Source: Pseudomonas sp. ZH-FAD (GTDB taxonomy: Bacteria; Pseudomonadota; Gammaproteobacteria; Pseudomonadales; Pseudomonadaceae). Taken from it: a DNA stretch of 64,000 bases. Positions 36,717 through 45,051 of this stretch are shown here, piece by piece (position 1 is the first letter of the stretch; each line of letters begins with the position of its first letter). The DNA is taken from contig NZ_PGLR01000001.1 in the NCBI RefSeq assembly GCF_002803095.1, positions 271,032 through 335,031 on the forward strand, read 5' to 3'. The translations under genes and the position numbers were made by a program. Under the pieces are notes generated by a model. It did not search any database. It saw nothing but the letters and a program-made list of their open reading frames with translations, and was not told where the DNA came from.

Positions 36717-37622
36717 TCAGTACAGGTTTTGCTCGGTCAGGCGCTGCACCGCCAGCTTGCGATAACCGGAGGGGGTCATGCCCTTGAGCTGCTGGAAACG
36801 GCGGTTGAAATTGGAAATGTTGCTGAAGCCGGACTCGAAGCACACGTCGGTCACCGGCTTGTCGCTTTTGCTCAGCAGCTCGCAGGATTTGCTCACCCGC
36901 AGGCGATTGACGAACTCGACGAAACCACGTCCGGTGGCCTGCTTGAAGAAGCGCGAAAAGTAGGTGGTGGTCATGCCCAGGTGCTCGGCGACTTCCTCCT
37001 GGCTGATGCCCTGCGCGTAGTGCTGGAAGATGTAGTCCACCGCCCGGTTGATGCGCTCGACATGTTGCTCGTCGCCCAGCTCCGAAGAGGTCACGGCCGA
37101 GAGCAACTGGTAATCCTCGCTGCCGGCGAGCAGCTCCATGAGGATGAAGAAATGGCCCAGGCGGGTGATGCCGCGGCTGTTGGCGATCTTGCCCATCAGC
37201 ACGCTAGCTTCGCGAATCAGCTGCGGGTCGCGGAACTCTATGCCGAACTGCGCACGGGCCAGCAAGGGTTGCAGGGTCTTCAACTCGGCGAACACCGCGG
37301 TGCCGCTCTCCAGCACTTCATCGGTGAAGTTGACCAGCATGTCGCGGGTTTCCACCACCTCGCCTTCCTCGACCTGGCTGATCCAGTTGTGCGGCAGGCC
37401 GGGGCCGGTGAGGAACAGGGTGTAGGGGGAGAAATTGCCGATGTAGTCGCCGATGAACACCTTGCCGGAGCTGGCGACGATCAGGTGCAGCTCGTATTCC
37501 TTGTGGAAGTGCCAGCGCACCAGCGGCGAGGGAAAGCCGTGCTGGCGGTAGATCAGCGAATGGCCTTCATGGTCGTCCATCAGTTCGTAGGACGGGTCGG
37601 CTACGCGGGATGTGCGGGTCAT
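36717..37622 (-). CDS. mtlR: AraC-family activator of the mannitol operon (MtlR)
   Basis: This 301-residue AraC/XylS protein has an N-terminal cupin-like sensing domain (about residues 1-170, with RWHFHKEYELHLIVASSGKVFIGDYIGNFSPYTLFLTGPGLPHNW). Its C-terminal double helix-turn-helix (about 195-295) ends with the family motif FSNISNFNRRFQQLKGMTPSGYRK. In P. fluorescens MtlR activates mtlEFGKDYZ in response to polyols, and the gene has the same upstream position here. Confidence 0.93.
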   Translation of the reverse strand: MTRTSRVADPSYELMDDHEGHSLIYRQHGFPSPLVRWHFHKEYELHLIVASSGKVFIGDYIGNFSPYTLFLTGPGLPHNWISQVEEGEVVETRDMLVNFTDEVLESGTAVFAELKTLQPLLARAQFGIEFRDPQLIREASVLMGKIANSRGITRLGHFFILMELLAGSEDYQLLSAVTSSELGDEQHVERINRAVDYIFQHYAQGISQEEVAEHLGMTTTYFSRFFKQATGRGFVEFVNRLRVSKSCELLSKSDKPVTDVCFESGFSNISNFNRRFQQLKGMTPSGYRKLAVQRLTEQNLY

Positions 37623-37648
37623 GGTCGTCGTCGGTCAATGCCTCAAGA

Positions 37649-37791
37649 AGGGTCTGTACGAAAAATACCTGCGCTCGGTGATGCTTCGTTAAAAAACGGT
37701 TCGGAATGCTCATTTACAATTCGTAAACTCCGCTTCCTCACCGTTTTTTGCCTCGCCTGACCTTCGCTCGGAAACTTTTCGTACGGACCCT
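37649..37791. mobile_element. Candidate 143-bp MITE downstream of the radical SAM gene
   Basis: AGGGTCTGTACGAAAA (from 37649) and TTTTCGTACGGACCCT (to 37791) are terminal inverted repeats with one mismatch in 16. An inner pair (AAAAAACGG near 37692 and CCGTTTTTT near 37741) and TTTAC-AATTC-GTAAA make the whole segment fold on itself. It has no coding capacity and no clear target duplication. It lies between mtlR and the radical SAM gene. Confidence 0.6.
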
Positions 37792-37825
37792 GCCACGTTT
37801 TAACATATCGAGGCGGGCTGCCAAG

Positions 37826-38887
37826 TCAGAGCAGGCTCAATTGCGCACCCGGCGGGCAGAACTGCGAACAGTCCAGCACCCCGCTACCGCGCTGATCCAG
37901 GCCGAGCTTGCGCCGCGCCAGGCGAAAGCGCTGCTCCAGCAGATCGGCGAACTGGCCCTCACCACGCATGCGGCTGCCGAAGCGGCTGTCGTAGTTCTTG
38001 CCGCCACGGCTCTGGCGAATCAGGCTCATCACGTGGGCGGCGCGATCCGGAAAGTGCACCTGCAGCCATTCCTCGAACAACCCGGCGATCTCCAGCGGCA
38101 GGCGCAGCAGTACGTAACCGGCTGAGCGAGCACCGGCATCACGGGCTGCTTCCAGGAGTGCTTCCAGCTCCATGTCGTTGATCTGCGGAATCATCGGCGC
38201 GCAGATGGCGCTGACCGGGACACCCGCTTCGTGCAACGTGCGCATGGCGCGCAGGCGCGCCGCTGGGGCGGCAGTGCGCGGCTCCATGATGCGTTTGAGT
38301 TCGTCATCCAGGGTGGTCAGGCTGAAGGCCACGCTGACCAGGTTGTGCCTGGCCAGCTCGCTGAGCAGATCGAGGTCACGCAGGATCAGCGAACCCTTGG
38401 TGATGATGTGCAGCGGGTGCTTGTAGCGCAGCAGGATTTCCAGGGCCTGGCGAGTCAGGCGCTGTTCACGTTCGATGGGCTGGTAGGCGTCGGTGTTGAT
38501 GCCCAGGGCGATCGGTTGCGGCACGTAGCCGGGCTTCTGCAGCTGCTCTTCGAGGCGTTCGGCCAGGTTGGTCTTGGCGATCAGGCGGGTTTCGAAGTCG
38601 ATGCCCGGCGACATGTCCCAGTAAGCGTGAGTCGGCCGGGCGAAGCAGTAGATGCAGCCATGCTCGCAGCCACGGTAGGGGTTCACCGAGCGGTCGAAGC
38701 CGACATCCGGTGAGTTATTGCGGGTGATCGCCGTCTTCGCCTTCTCCTTGCGCACTTCGGTAGCGCGACTTGGCGGCGTTTCGTCCTGATACCAGCCGTC
38801 GTCTTCCTGCTCCGAACGGGTCGGCGCATAACGGTTGTGCGGATTGCTGGCGGTACCACGGCCACGTGGCGGCAGGCTGACGGACAT
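37826..38887 (-). CDS. PA0069-family radical SAM protein
   Basis: This 353-residue protein has the [4Fe-4S] radical SAM motif as C-x3-C-x2-C in GCEHGCIYCFARP (about residues 75-87). This is the spore photoproduct lyase-like (SplB-related) arrangement, followed by GINTDAYQPIERE and ITKGSLILRDLDLL. I chose the ATG at 38887; the open frame continues upstream without support. A near-perfect LexA box lies 20 bases upstream, so it is SOS-induced, fitting a DNA-damage role. The precise reaction is not established. Confidence 0.88.
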   Translation of the reverse strand: MSVSLPPRGRGTASNPHNRYAPTRSEQEDDGWYQDETPPSRATEVRKEKAKTAITRNNSPDVGFDRSVNPYRGCEHGCIYCFARPTHAYWDMSPGIDFETRLIAKTNLAERLEEQLQKPGYVPQPIALGINTDAYQPIEREQRLTRQALEILLRYKHPLHIITKGSLILRDLDLLSELARHNLVSVAFSLTTLDDELKRIMEPRTAAPAARLRAMRTLHEAGVPVSAICAPMIPQINDMELEALLEAARDAGARSAGYVLLRLPLEIAGLFEEWLQVHFPDRAAHVMSLIRQSRGGKNYDSRFGSRMRGEGQFADLLEQRFRLARRKLGLDQRGSGVLDCSQFCPPGAQLSLL

Positions 38888-38906
38888 GCTCGGACTCCAA
38901 AATATA

Positions 38907-38922
38907 CTGTATAAAAATACAG
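38907..38922 (-). promoter_or_regulatory. LexA (SOS) box
   Basis: CTGTATAAAAATACAG matches the CTG-N10-CAG LexA consensus with the expected alternating AT centre. It is centred about 28 bases upstream of the radical SAM start. The P. aeruginosa homologue PA0069 is, to my knowledge, part of the LexA regulon. Confidence 0.85.
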
Positions 38923-38963
38923 TTATTTGGGGCCCGGGCAAGTCCCTTCTGTCGCGGCGTCGA

Positions 38964-39950
38964 TCAAACGGCCGCGATCTGCGGCGCTTCCTCACGCTTG
39001 GCATAACGCTGCGCCAGCACCGCGCAGACCATCAGCTGGATCTGGTGGAACAGCATCAGCGGCAGGATCAGTACGCCAATGGCGCCGCCGGCGAACAGCA
39101 CCTGGGCCATCGGCACGCCGGTGGCCAGGCTCTTCTTCGAGCCGCAGAAGAGGATGGTGATGCGGTCTTCCAGGCTGAAGCCCAACCATTTGCCCAGCAG
39201 GTGGGTCAGCACCAGGGCCAGGGCCAGCAACACGCAGCAGGCGGCAATCACCAGCAGCAGGGTGGTCAGCGGTACCTGCTGCCACAGGCCGCCAATCACC
39301 GCGGCGCTGAACGCGGTGTAGACCACCAGCAGGATCGAGCTCTGGTCGACGTATTTCAGCCAGCTCTTGTTCTGGTTGACCCAGCCGCCGATCCAGCGCT
39401 GAGCGATCTGGCCGAGAACGAAGGGCAGCAGCAGCTGCAAGCTGATCTTGCCGATGGCATCTAGGGTCGAGCCGTTGTCGCCGTGTACGCCCATCAGCAA
39501 GGCCACCAGCAGCGGGGTGACGAAGATACCGAGCAGGCTGGAGGCCGCCGCGCTGCAGATCGCCGCTGGGATGTTGCCGCGCGCCAGCGAGGTGAAGGCG
39601 ATGGCCGATTGCACCGTGGCCGGCAGCGCACACAGGTAGAGCATGCCCAGGTACAGCTCTTTGCCCAGCAGCGGCTCAAGTGCCGGCCTGAGTGCCAGGC
39701 CGAGTAGCGGAAAGAGGATGAAGGTGCAGGTGAACACCAGCAGGTGCAGACGCCAGTGACCGGCACCGGCAAGAATCGCCTGACGCGACAGTTTGGCGCC
39801 GTGCATGAAGAACAGCAGGGCGATGGCCAGGTTGGTGATCCATTCGAAGATCGTGGCGACCTGACCGCTGGCGGGTAGCAGTGTGGCGGCGAGCACAACG
39901 GCGAGCAGAGTCAGGGTGAAATTGTCGGGCAGCAGGCGGCGCAGGAACAT
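38964..39950 (-). CDS. Bile acid:sodium symporter family transporter (SBF-like, YfeH type)
   Basis: This 328-residue membrane protein with about ten spans belongs to the SBF-like group (PF13593 type). Visible motifs are ALLFFMHGAKLSRQAI, ALPATVQSAIAFTSLARGN and ILFCGSKKSLATGVPMAQVLF. Substrate is unknown. It is divergent from an AraC regulator at 40032, which is probably its local regulator. Confidence 0.87.
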   Translation of the reverse strand: MFLRRLLPDNFTLTLLAVVLAATLLPASGQVATIFEWITNLAIALLFFMHGAKLSRQAILAGAGHWRLHLLVFTCTFILFPLLGLALRPALEPLLGKELYLGMLYLCALPATVQSAIAFTSLARGNIPAAICSAAASSLLGIFVTPLLVALLMGVHGDNGSTLDAIGKISLQLLLPFVLGQIAQRWIGGWVNQNKSWLKYVDQSSILLVVYTAFSAAVIGGLWQQVPLTTLLLVIAACCVLLALALVLTHLLGKWLGFSLEDRITILFCGSKKSLATGVPMAQVLFAGGAIGVLILPLMLFHQIQLMVCAVLAQRYAKREEAPQIAAV

Positions 39951-40031
39951 GGCGAATCTCGGACTTGCGATACAGGAGGGCGCCAGACTATCGTCGTCGA
40001 AAATTTCCGGCTAACGCTAAAGAGCCAGCAA

Positions 40032-40823
40032 GTGTCGCCAAACAGACATCTCGCCACCCTGCATCGCAGCCTGCCCGAGCTGCCCAGCCTGCCTCGGCCG
40101 CTGTATGGCCGCACCGAATCGCTGACCAATCGCGCCCTGACCTTCCGCCATACCCACCCCTGGGTGCAGCTGTCTTACGCCATCGCCGGGGTGCTCGAGG
40201 TGCAGACCGCTGGGGCTCGCTTCGTCGCCCCTCCGCAGCGCGCGGTGTGGGTGCCGGCGGGGGTCGAACATCAGGTATTCAGCTCGCCACGTACCGAGAT
40301 GCGCAGTCTGTACATCGACGGCAGCGCGGTGCCCTGGGGGCCGGCCGAGTGCCGGGTGCTGGCGGTCAGCCCGCTGCTGCGCGAGCTGATTCGCGGTTTC
40401 AGTGCGTTGCCGGCCGAATACGACGAGCAGGGCGCGCCGGGTAGATTGGCGGCAGTGTTGCTGGACGAACTGCGCGCTGCGCCAGAGGTGGCGTTGATGC
40501 TGCCGCTGCCGCAAGACGCGCGGCTGCGCGAGGTCTGTCAGGGGCTGGAGGATGCGACGCTGCGCCAGCTCGGCCTGGGCGAATGGGGCGAACGCCTGGG
40601 GGTTTCGGAAAAGACCCTGAGCCGGCTGTTCCTGCGTGAGACGGGTCTGAGTTTTCGCGTCTGGCGCCAGCGGCAACGCCTGCTCGATGCCCTGAGCCCG
40701 CTGGAGCAGGGCGAGCGCGTCACCGACGTGGCGTTGGCCTGCGGCTATGACTCGCTATCGGCCTTTATCGCCGCCTTTCGCCGCCAGTTCGGCGCAACGC
40801 CGGGGGAGTTCTTTCGCGAGTAA
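40032..40823 (+). CDS. AraC-family transcriptional regulator
   Basis: This 263-residue protein has an N-terminal cupin domain (about residues 30-110, FRHTHPWVQLSYAIAGVLEVQTAG, PPQRAVWVPAGVEHQV). A C-terminal AraC helix-turn-helix pair (about 160-260) ends VALACGYDSLSAFIAAFRRQFGATPGEF. It starts with GTG at 40032. It is divergent from the SBF-like transporter, which it probably controls. Confidence 0.88.
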   Translation: MSPNRHLATLHRSLPELPSLPRPLYGRTESLTNRALTFRHTHPWVQLSYAIAGVLEVQTAGARFVAPPQRAVWVPAGVEHQVFSSPRTEMRSLYIDGSAVPWGPAECRVLAVSPLLRELIRGFSALPAEYDEQGAPGRLAAVLLDELRAAPEVALMLPLPQDARLREVCQGLEDATLRQLGLGEWGERLGVSEKTLSRLFLRETGLSFRVWRQRQRLLDALSPLEQGERVTDVALACGYDSLSAFIAAFRRQFGATPGEFFRE

Positions 40824-40966
40824 GGTCGAGGTGGGTGCAACTCGCCTGCACCATCGGCGCAACACGATCCATCGCCTGGTGGGTTACGTGGGGCGGCCAT
40901 CCGAGCGCGCGACCTCTATCGATGCTTGCGAGATCGACGCTCGGCGCCGCTAACCCTCCCTACGAG

Positions 40967-41254
40967 TCACTCGCTCGGCTTCTTCAGCTTCGGATTGGGA
41001 AAGAACTGCACCGCCTGCACATTGGGGTCGGCCGCCTTGGGCTTCAGGCCGCTGACGTTGACCCGCGTGGGGATCTCCTTGGGCACCGAATTACCGCGTG
41101 CATCGAGGGTGTCGGCGTAGCCGCACTTGACGCATTCGCGGTGCGGCACGCCGTCGACGTTCCACATCTTGATGCTGTCGGTTTCGCTGCACGCCGGGCA
41201 CACGGCGCCGGCGATGAAGCGTTTCGGGGTGCTGTTCACAGGCGCATCGCTCAT
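40967..41254 (-). CDS. YheV-family putative zinc ribbon protein
   Basis: This 95-residue protein has two CxxC pairs, CPAC (about residue 19) and CVKC (about residue 41), forming a zinc ribbon. A basic tail ends FFPNPKLKKPSE. It overlaps the stop of prlC by four bases (ATGA), so it is co-translated with the peptidase. Function is not known. Confidence 0.85.
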   Translation of the reverse strand: MSDAPVNSTPKRFIAGAVCPACSETDSIKMWNVDGVPHRECVKCGYADTLDARGNSVPKEIPTRVNVSGLKPKAADPNVQAVQFFPNPKLKKPSE

Positions 41255-43299
41255 GCGGCCTCCTGGCTCAGGCCGAGGTGGCGCAGCAGGGCATCGATGC
41301 TCGGCTCACGGCCACGGAAGTCGACGAACAGCACCATGGGTTCCTGCGAGCCGCCACGGGCGAGGATCGCCTCGCGGAAGGCGCGGCCGGTATCGGCGTT
41401 GAACACGCCTTCCTCCTCGAACTTGGAGAAGGCATCGGCGCTGAGCACTTCGGCCCACTTGTAGCTGTAGTAACCGGCCGCATAGCCACCGGCGAAGATG
41501 TGTGCAAAGCCGTTGGCGAAGCGGTTGTAGGCCGGCGGGCGCAGTACCGAGACTTCGGCGCGCACGCCTTCGAGCACGTCCAGCACGCTGCGGCCGTCGC
41601 CGTGGCTGGCGTGCAGCTCGAAGTCGAACAGGGAGAACTCCAACTGGCGCACCATCATCAGCCCGGACTGGAAGTTCTTCGCCGCCAGCATCTTGTCCAG
41701 CATGGCCTGCGGCAGCGCCTCGCCGGTTTCATAGTGGCCGGAGATCAGCGCCAGGCCTTCGGGCTCCCAGCACCAGTTCTCCATGAACTGGCTCGGCAGC
41801 TCTACCGCATCCCAGGCCACGCCGTTGATGCCAGAGGCACCTGCGTGCTCGACGCGGGTCAGCAGATGGTGCAGGCCATGGCCGAATTCGTGGAACAGGG
41901 TGGTGACCTCGTCGTGGGTCAGCAGCGCCGGCTTGCCGCCGACCGGCGGGGTGAAGTTGCACACCAGGTTGGCCACCGGGGCGATCAGCTTGCCCTGGGC
42001 GTCGCGGCGCTTGTCGCGGGCGCCGTCCATCCAGGCGCCGCCGCGCTTGTTGGCGCGGGCGTAGAGGTCGAAGAAGAAGCGGCCGACGTGCTGGCCGTTC
42101 TCGCTGATCTCGAACAGGCGCACATCCGGGTGCCAGGTATCGAAGTCTTTCAGCTCGCGAATCTCGATGCCGTAGAGCTTCTGCACGATGGCGAACAGGC
42201 CGCTGAGTACCTTGTCCACCGGGAACCAGGCGCGCACTTCTTCTTGGGAAATGCTGTAGCGCTGCTGGCGCAGGCGCTCGCTGTAGTAGCCGACGTCCCA
42301 GCTTTGCAGGTCATCCAGGCCCTGCTCGGCGGCGAAGGCTTTCAGTTCGGCCAGGTCCTGTTCGGCGAAGGGCTTGCTGCGCACCGCCAGGTCACGCAGG
42401 AAGCTCAGCACCTGGTCGGTGTTCTCGGCCATCTTGCTGGCCAGGCTCAGTTCGCTGTAGTTGGCGAAGCCGAGCAGGCGCGCCAGTTCCTGGCGCAGGT
42501 CGAGAATCTCGCTCATCAGCGGGCCGTTGTCGTTCTGCCCGGCGTTCGGCCCCTGGTCGGAGGCGCGGGTGCAATAGGCGGCATACACCTCTTCGCGCAG
42601 GGCGCGGTCGTCGGCGTAGGTCATCACCGCGTAGTAGCTGGGGAATTCAAGGGGGATCAGCCAACCGTCCAGGCCCTTGGCCTCGGCGGCCTGTTTCATC
42701 TGCGCCTTGGCCGAGTCGGTCAGGCCGCTCAGCAGGGCTTCGTCGGTGACCTGCTTGGTCCAGGCCTGGGTGGCGTCGAGCAACTGGTTGGAGAACTTGC
42801 TGGTCAGCTCGGACAGGCGCATTTGGATTTCGCCGTAGCGCTTCTGCTGCTCGGCCGGCAGATCGATGCCGGACAGGCGGAAATCACGCAGGGCGTGTTC
42901 GAGTATGGTCTTCTGCGCCACGTCGAAATTGGCCGCAGCCGGGCTCTTGGCCAGTGCGTCATAGGCCTCGAACAGCGGCTTGTTCTGGCCCATCTCCGTC
43001 CAGTATTCCGACAGCTTGGGCAGGCAAGCCTCGTAGGCCGCGCGCAGCTCGGTGCTGTTGCACACGGCGTTGAGGTGGCTCACCGGGCTCCAGGCGCGGC
43101 CCAGGCGCGCGCCCAGTTCGTCCAGCGCCAGCACCAGGCCGTCCCAGCTCGGATTGGCCTGCTGTTGTTCGAGCAGTTTGGCGATGGCAGCGCGGCTGTC
43201 CGCCAGTATCTGGTCGACGGCGGGCTCGACGTGTTCCGGTTTGATCTGCGAATAGGGCGGCAGGTCGAAGTCTTGCAGCAGGGGATTGTTCGCGGTCAC
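41251..43299 (-). CDS. prlC: Oligopeptidase A (M3 metallopeptidase)
   Basis: This 682-residue cytoplasmic zinc peptidase degrades oligopeptides, including cleaved signal peptides. The zinc motif HEFGH lies in TTLFHEFGHGLHHLLTRV (about residues 466-483) and a distal Glu in GVAWDAVELPSQFMENWCWE. Length is normal for the family. It is followed by the YheV gene and divergent from the gamma-carbonic anhydrase gene. Confidence 0.95.
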   Translation of the reverse strand: MTANNPLLQDFDLPPYSQIKPEHVEPAVDQILADSRAAIAKLLEQQQANPSWDGLVLALDELGARLGRAWSPVSHLNAVCNSTELRAAYEACLPKLSEYWTEMGQNKPLFEAYDALAKSPAAANFDVAQKTILEHALRDFRLSGIDLPAEQQKRYGEIQMRLSELTSKFSNQLLDATQAWTKQVTDEALLSGLTDSAKAQMKQAAEAKGLDGWLIPLEFPSYYAVMTYADDRALREEVYAAYCTRASDQGPNAGQNDNGPLMSEILDLRQELARLLGFANYSELSLASKMAENTDQVLSFLRDLAVRSKPFAEQDLAELKAFAAEQGLDDLQSWDVGYYSERLRQQRYSISQEEVRAWFPVDKVLSGLFAIVQKLYGIEIRELKDFDTWHPDVRLFEISENGQHVGRFFFDLYARANKRGGAWMDGARDKRRDAQGKLIAPVANLVCNFTPPVGGKPALLTHDEVTTLFHEFGHGLHHLLTRVEHAGASGINGVAWDAVELPSQFMENWCWEPEGLALISGHYETGEALPQAMLDKMLAAKNFQSGLMMVRQLEFSLFDFELHASHGDGRSVLDVLEGVRAEVSVLRPPAYNRFANGFAHIFAGGYAAGYYSYKWAEVLSADAFSKFEEEGVFNADTGRAFREAILARGGSQEPMVLFVDFRGREPSIDALLRHLGLSQEAA

Positions 43300-43428
43300 G
43301 ACGAGGCACCTGTGGCGAATGAATGTGGGGTTGCGGCGCAGAGCGGCAATAATTCTGGCGCGATAGCAACCGACATGGGGGCCATCTTAATTAGAATCAA
43401 GCTTTCCCGCAGCTCAGGAGCTTCTATC

Positions 43429-43971
43429 GTGGCGATTCGCAAATACCAGCAGCACGTTCCACAACTGGGCGCGCGCGTATTCGTCGACGCTTCTGCCGTG
43501 GTCATCGGCGATGTCGAACTGGGTGAAGACAGCTCGGTCTGGCCGATGACCGTGATCCGCGGCGACATGCACCGCATCCGCATCGGCGCGCGCACCAGCG
43601 TGCAGGACGGCAGCGTGCTGCATATCACCCACGCTGGCCCGTTCAACCCCGATGGCTATCCGCTGATCATCGGTGACGAGGTGACCGTCGGGCACAAGGT
43701 CACCCTGCACGGCTGCACCCTGGGCAACCGGATTCTGGTGGGCATGGGCAGCATCGTCATGGACGGTGCGGTGGTCGAGGATGAGGTGATCATTGGCGCC
43801 GGCTCGCTGGTGCCGCCCGGCAAGCGCCTGGAAAGCGGCTACCTGTACGTCGGCAGCCCGGTGAAACAGGCGCGCCCGCTGACTGACAAGGAACGCAACT
43901 TCTTCAGCTATACCGCCGGCAACTACGTGAAGCTCAAGGATCTGCACCTGGCCGAAGGCTACGACCAGTGA
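43429..43971 (+). CDS. Gamma carbonic anhydrase-family protein
   Basis: This 180-residue left-handed beta-helix hexapeptide-repeat protein has metal-ligand His in LHITHAG, GHKVTLHG. It opens AIRKYQQHVPQLGARVFVDASAVVIGDVELG. I chose the GTG at 43429 with AGGAG upstream, since the open frame further left is antisense to prlC. Whether it has real carbonic anhydrase activity is uncertain for this bacterial group (YrdA/PaaY-like). Its stop overlaps the GNAT start. Confidence 0.9.
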   Translation: MAIRKYQQHVPQLGARVFVDASAVVIGDVELGEDSSVWPMTVIRGDMHRIRIGARTSVQDGSVLHITHAGPFNPDGYPLIIGDEVTVGHKVTLHGCTLGNRILVGMGSIVMDGAVVEDEVIIGAGSLVPPGKRLESGYLYVGSPVKQARPLTDKERNFFSYTAGNYVKLKDLHLAEGYDQ

Positions 43972-44468
43972 GCGACGAACTGATCATCCGGCCCATCGAG
44001 GCGGCCGATTTCGACCAGGTCTGGCCGATCATCCGGGACGTGGTGCAGGCACAGGAAACCTACGCCTTCGACCCGAACATGGATCGTGAAACGGCCTGGA
44101 AAACCTGGGTCGAACTGCCGCGCGCCACCTTCGTTGCCGAGCAGGGCGGGCAGATTCTCGGCACCTACTACATCAAGGCCAACGCCGCTGGCCCGGGCGA
44201 TCACGTGTGCAACTGCGGCTATATGACCGCCCCGGCTGCCCGTGGCCGCGGCGTCGCCAGCCGGCTCTGCGCTCACTCACTGGAGGTGGCGCGCGAGCTG
44301 GGGTTCAGCGCCATGCAATTCAATAGTGTGGTGGCAACCAATACGGTGGCCGTGGCGCTATGGCAGAAACACGGTTTCGCGATTGTTGGCACCTTGCCCA
44401 AGGCCTACCGCCACGCCCGGTATGGCCTGGTGGATTGCCATGTGATGTTTCGTAGTTTGGACGCCTGA
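43968..44468 (+). CDS. GNAT-family N-acetyltransferase
   Basis: This 166-residue acetyltransferase has the acetyl-CoA-binding motif APAARGRGVASRLCAHSLEVAR (about residues 87-108). It starts with a GTG that overlaps the stop of the gamma-carbonic anhydrase gene. The substrate is unknown. The CRISPR mini-array begins about 110 bases downstream. Confidence 0.9.
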   Translation: MSDELIIRPIEAADFDQVWPIIRDVVQAQETYAFDPNMDRETAWKTWVELPRATFVAEQGGQILGTYYIKANAAGPGDHVCNCGYMTAPAARGRGVASRLCAHSLEVARELGFSAMQFNSVVATNTVAVALWQKHGFAIVGTLPKAYRHARYGLVDCHVMFRSLDA

Positions 44469-44575
44469 AAGTCCGTGCGGCAGCGAGTCGTATCTGCGAT
44501 TCCGCTTAGACGGGCTGCTTGGTTCCGGACACGGATTTTTGCGTAGGGCGGGCTCAGGAGCGAAGCGAACAGCCC

Positions 44576-44783
44576 GCAAATTGCTGCCTACACGGCAGTG
44601 AAGGTACCGAAGAACCGCGAGGCCGAGATCTGCCATTTCTGAGCTGCCTACACGGCAGTGAAGCCGTGTCCTGTGCGTGACCTGTCACCGTGACATTTCT
44701 GAGCTGCCTACTCGGCAGTGAAGCTGGAGCAGATCACCGGCAAGAAGGCCGAGCATTTCTGAGCTGCCTACACGGCAGTGAAG
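44576..44783 (-). CRISPR. Type I-F CRISPR mini-array: 4 repeats, 3 spacers
   Basis: 28-base repeats lie at 44576-44603 (degenerate), 44636-44663, 44696-44723 and 44756-44783, giving an exact 60-base period with three 32-base spacers. On the minus strand the repeat runs CTTCACTGCCGTGTAGGCAG, then CTCAGAAA. That is the type I-F repeat form, with the GC stem CTGCCG...GGCAG (differing at two positions from the usual GTTCACTGCC...CTAAGAAA). The leftmost repeat has lost its last seven bases, as expected of the leader-distal end, so the leader is to the right and transcription runs leftward. The repeat at 44696 has one substitution. No cas gene is in the window. Confidence 0.93.
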
Positions 44784-44914
44784 TAGGAAAGATAGAGGGC
44801 AAGTGATTTTTTCTCAAGGCCAAAGCCCGAGCCGCGGCGGTTTCACCCTTTTTTCCCATCCTCAACCAAGTGCTTGATTTTAAAGGTATGGAAATGGGTT
44901 CTGGAAAAAAGGGT
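44784..44914 (-). promoter_or_regulatory. CRISPR leader with an IHF-consensus site
   Basis: AATCAAGCACTTG on the minus strand (44867-44879) fits the IHF consensus WATCAANNNNTTR at every position, about 85-95 bases upstream of the first repeat. GGAAAAAAGGGT appears as a 12-bp inverted pair at 44845-44856 and 44903-44914, flanking the IHF site. The remainder of 44915-45051 shows nothing recognisable beyond the ribosome-binding site of the next gene. Confidence 0.65.
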
Positions 44915-45051
44915 ATGCCGATCAGGGTATGTAAAGCCGATCACTTACATCGACAGCTGCACGCAAACAGGCTTTCGCACTTTCCTCCCTCGTGATGACG
45001 GTTATTCTCCCAGCAACCCTCAGGGACTACATCTACGACAAGGATCGCCCA

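Noticed and set aside
41278..43428. Upstream extension of the gamma carbonic anhydrase frame by 717 codons
   Set aside because: It is antisense to prlC; the GTG at 43429 has a ribosome-binding site and matches the family start.
43429..43971. Gamma carbonic anhydrase as part of the bicarbonate cluster
   Set aside because: It is 16 kb away in a conserved core order with prlC, so shared function is not supported by position.
44358..44636. Minus-strand 92-codon frame running from the CRISPR array into the GNAT gene
   Set aside because: Its first residues come from a repeat and spacer and the rest is antisense to GNAT.
44576..44783. REP or terminator interpretation of the GCTGCCTACACGGCAG units
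   Set aside because: The exact 60-base period, 28-base length, unique 32-base spacers and terminal-repeat decay fit CRISPR I-F, not REP.
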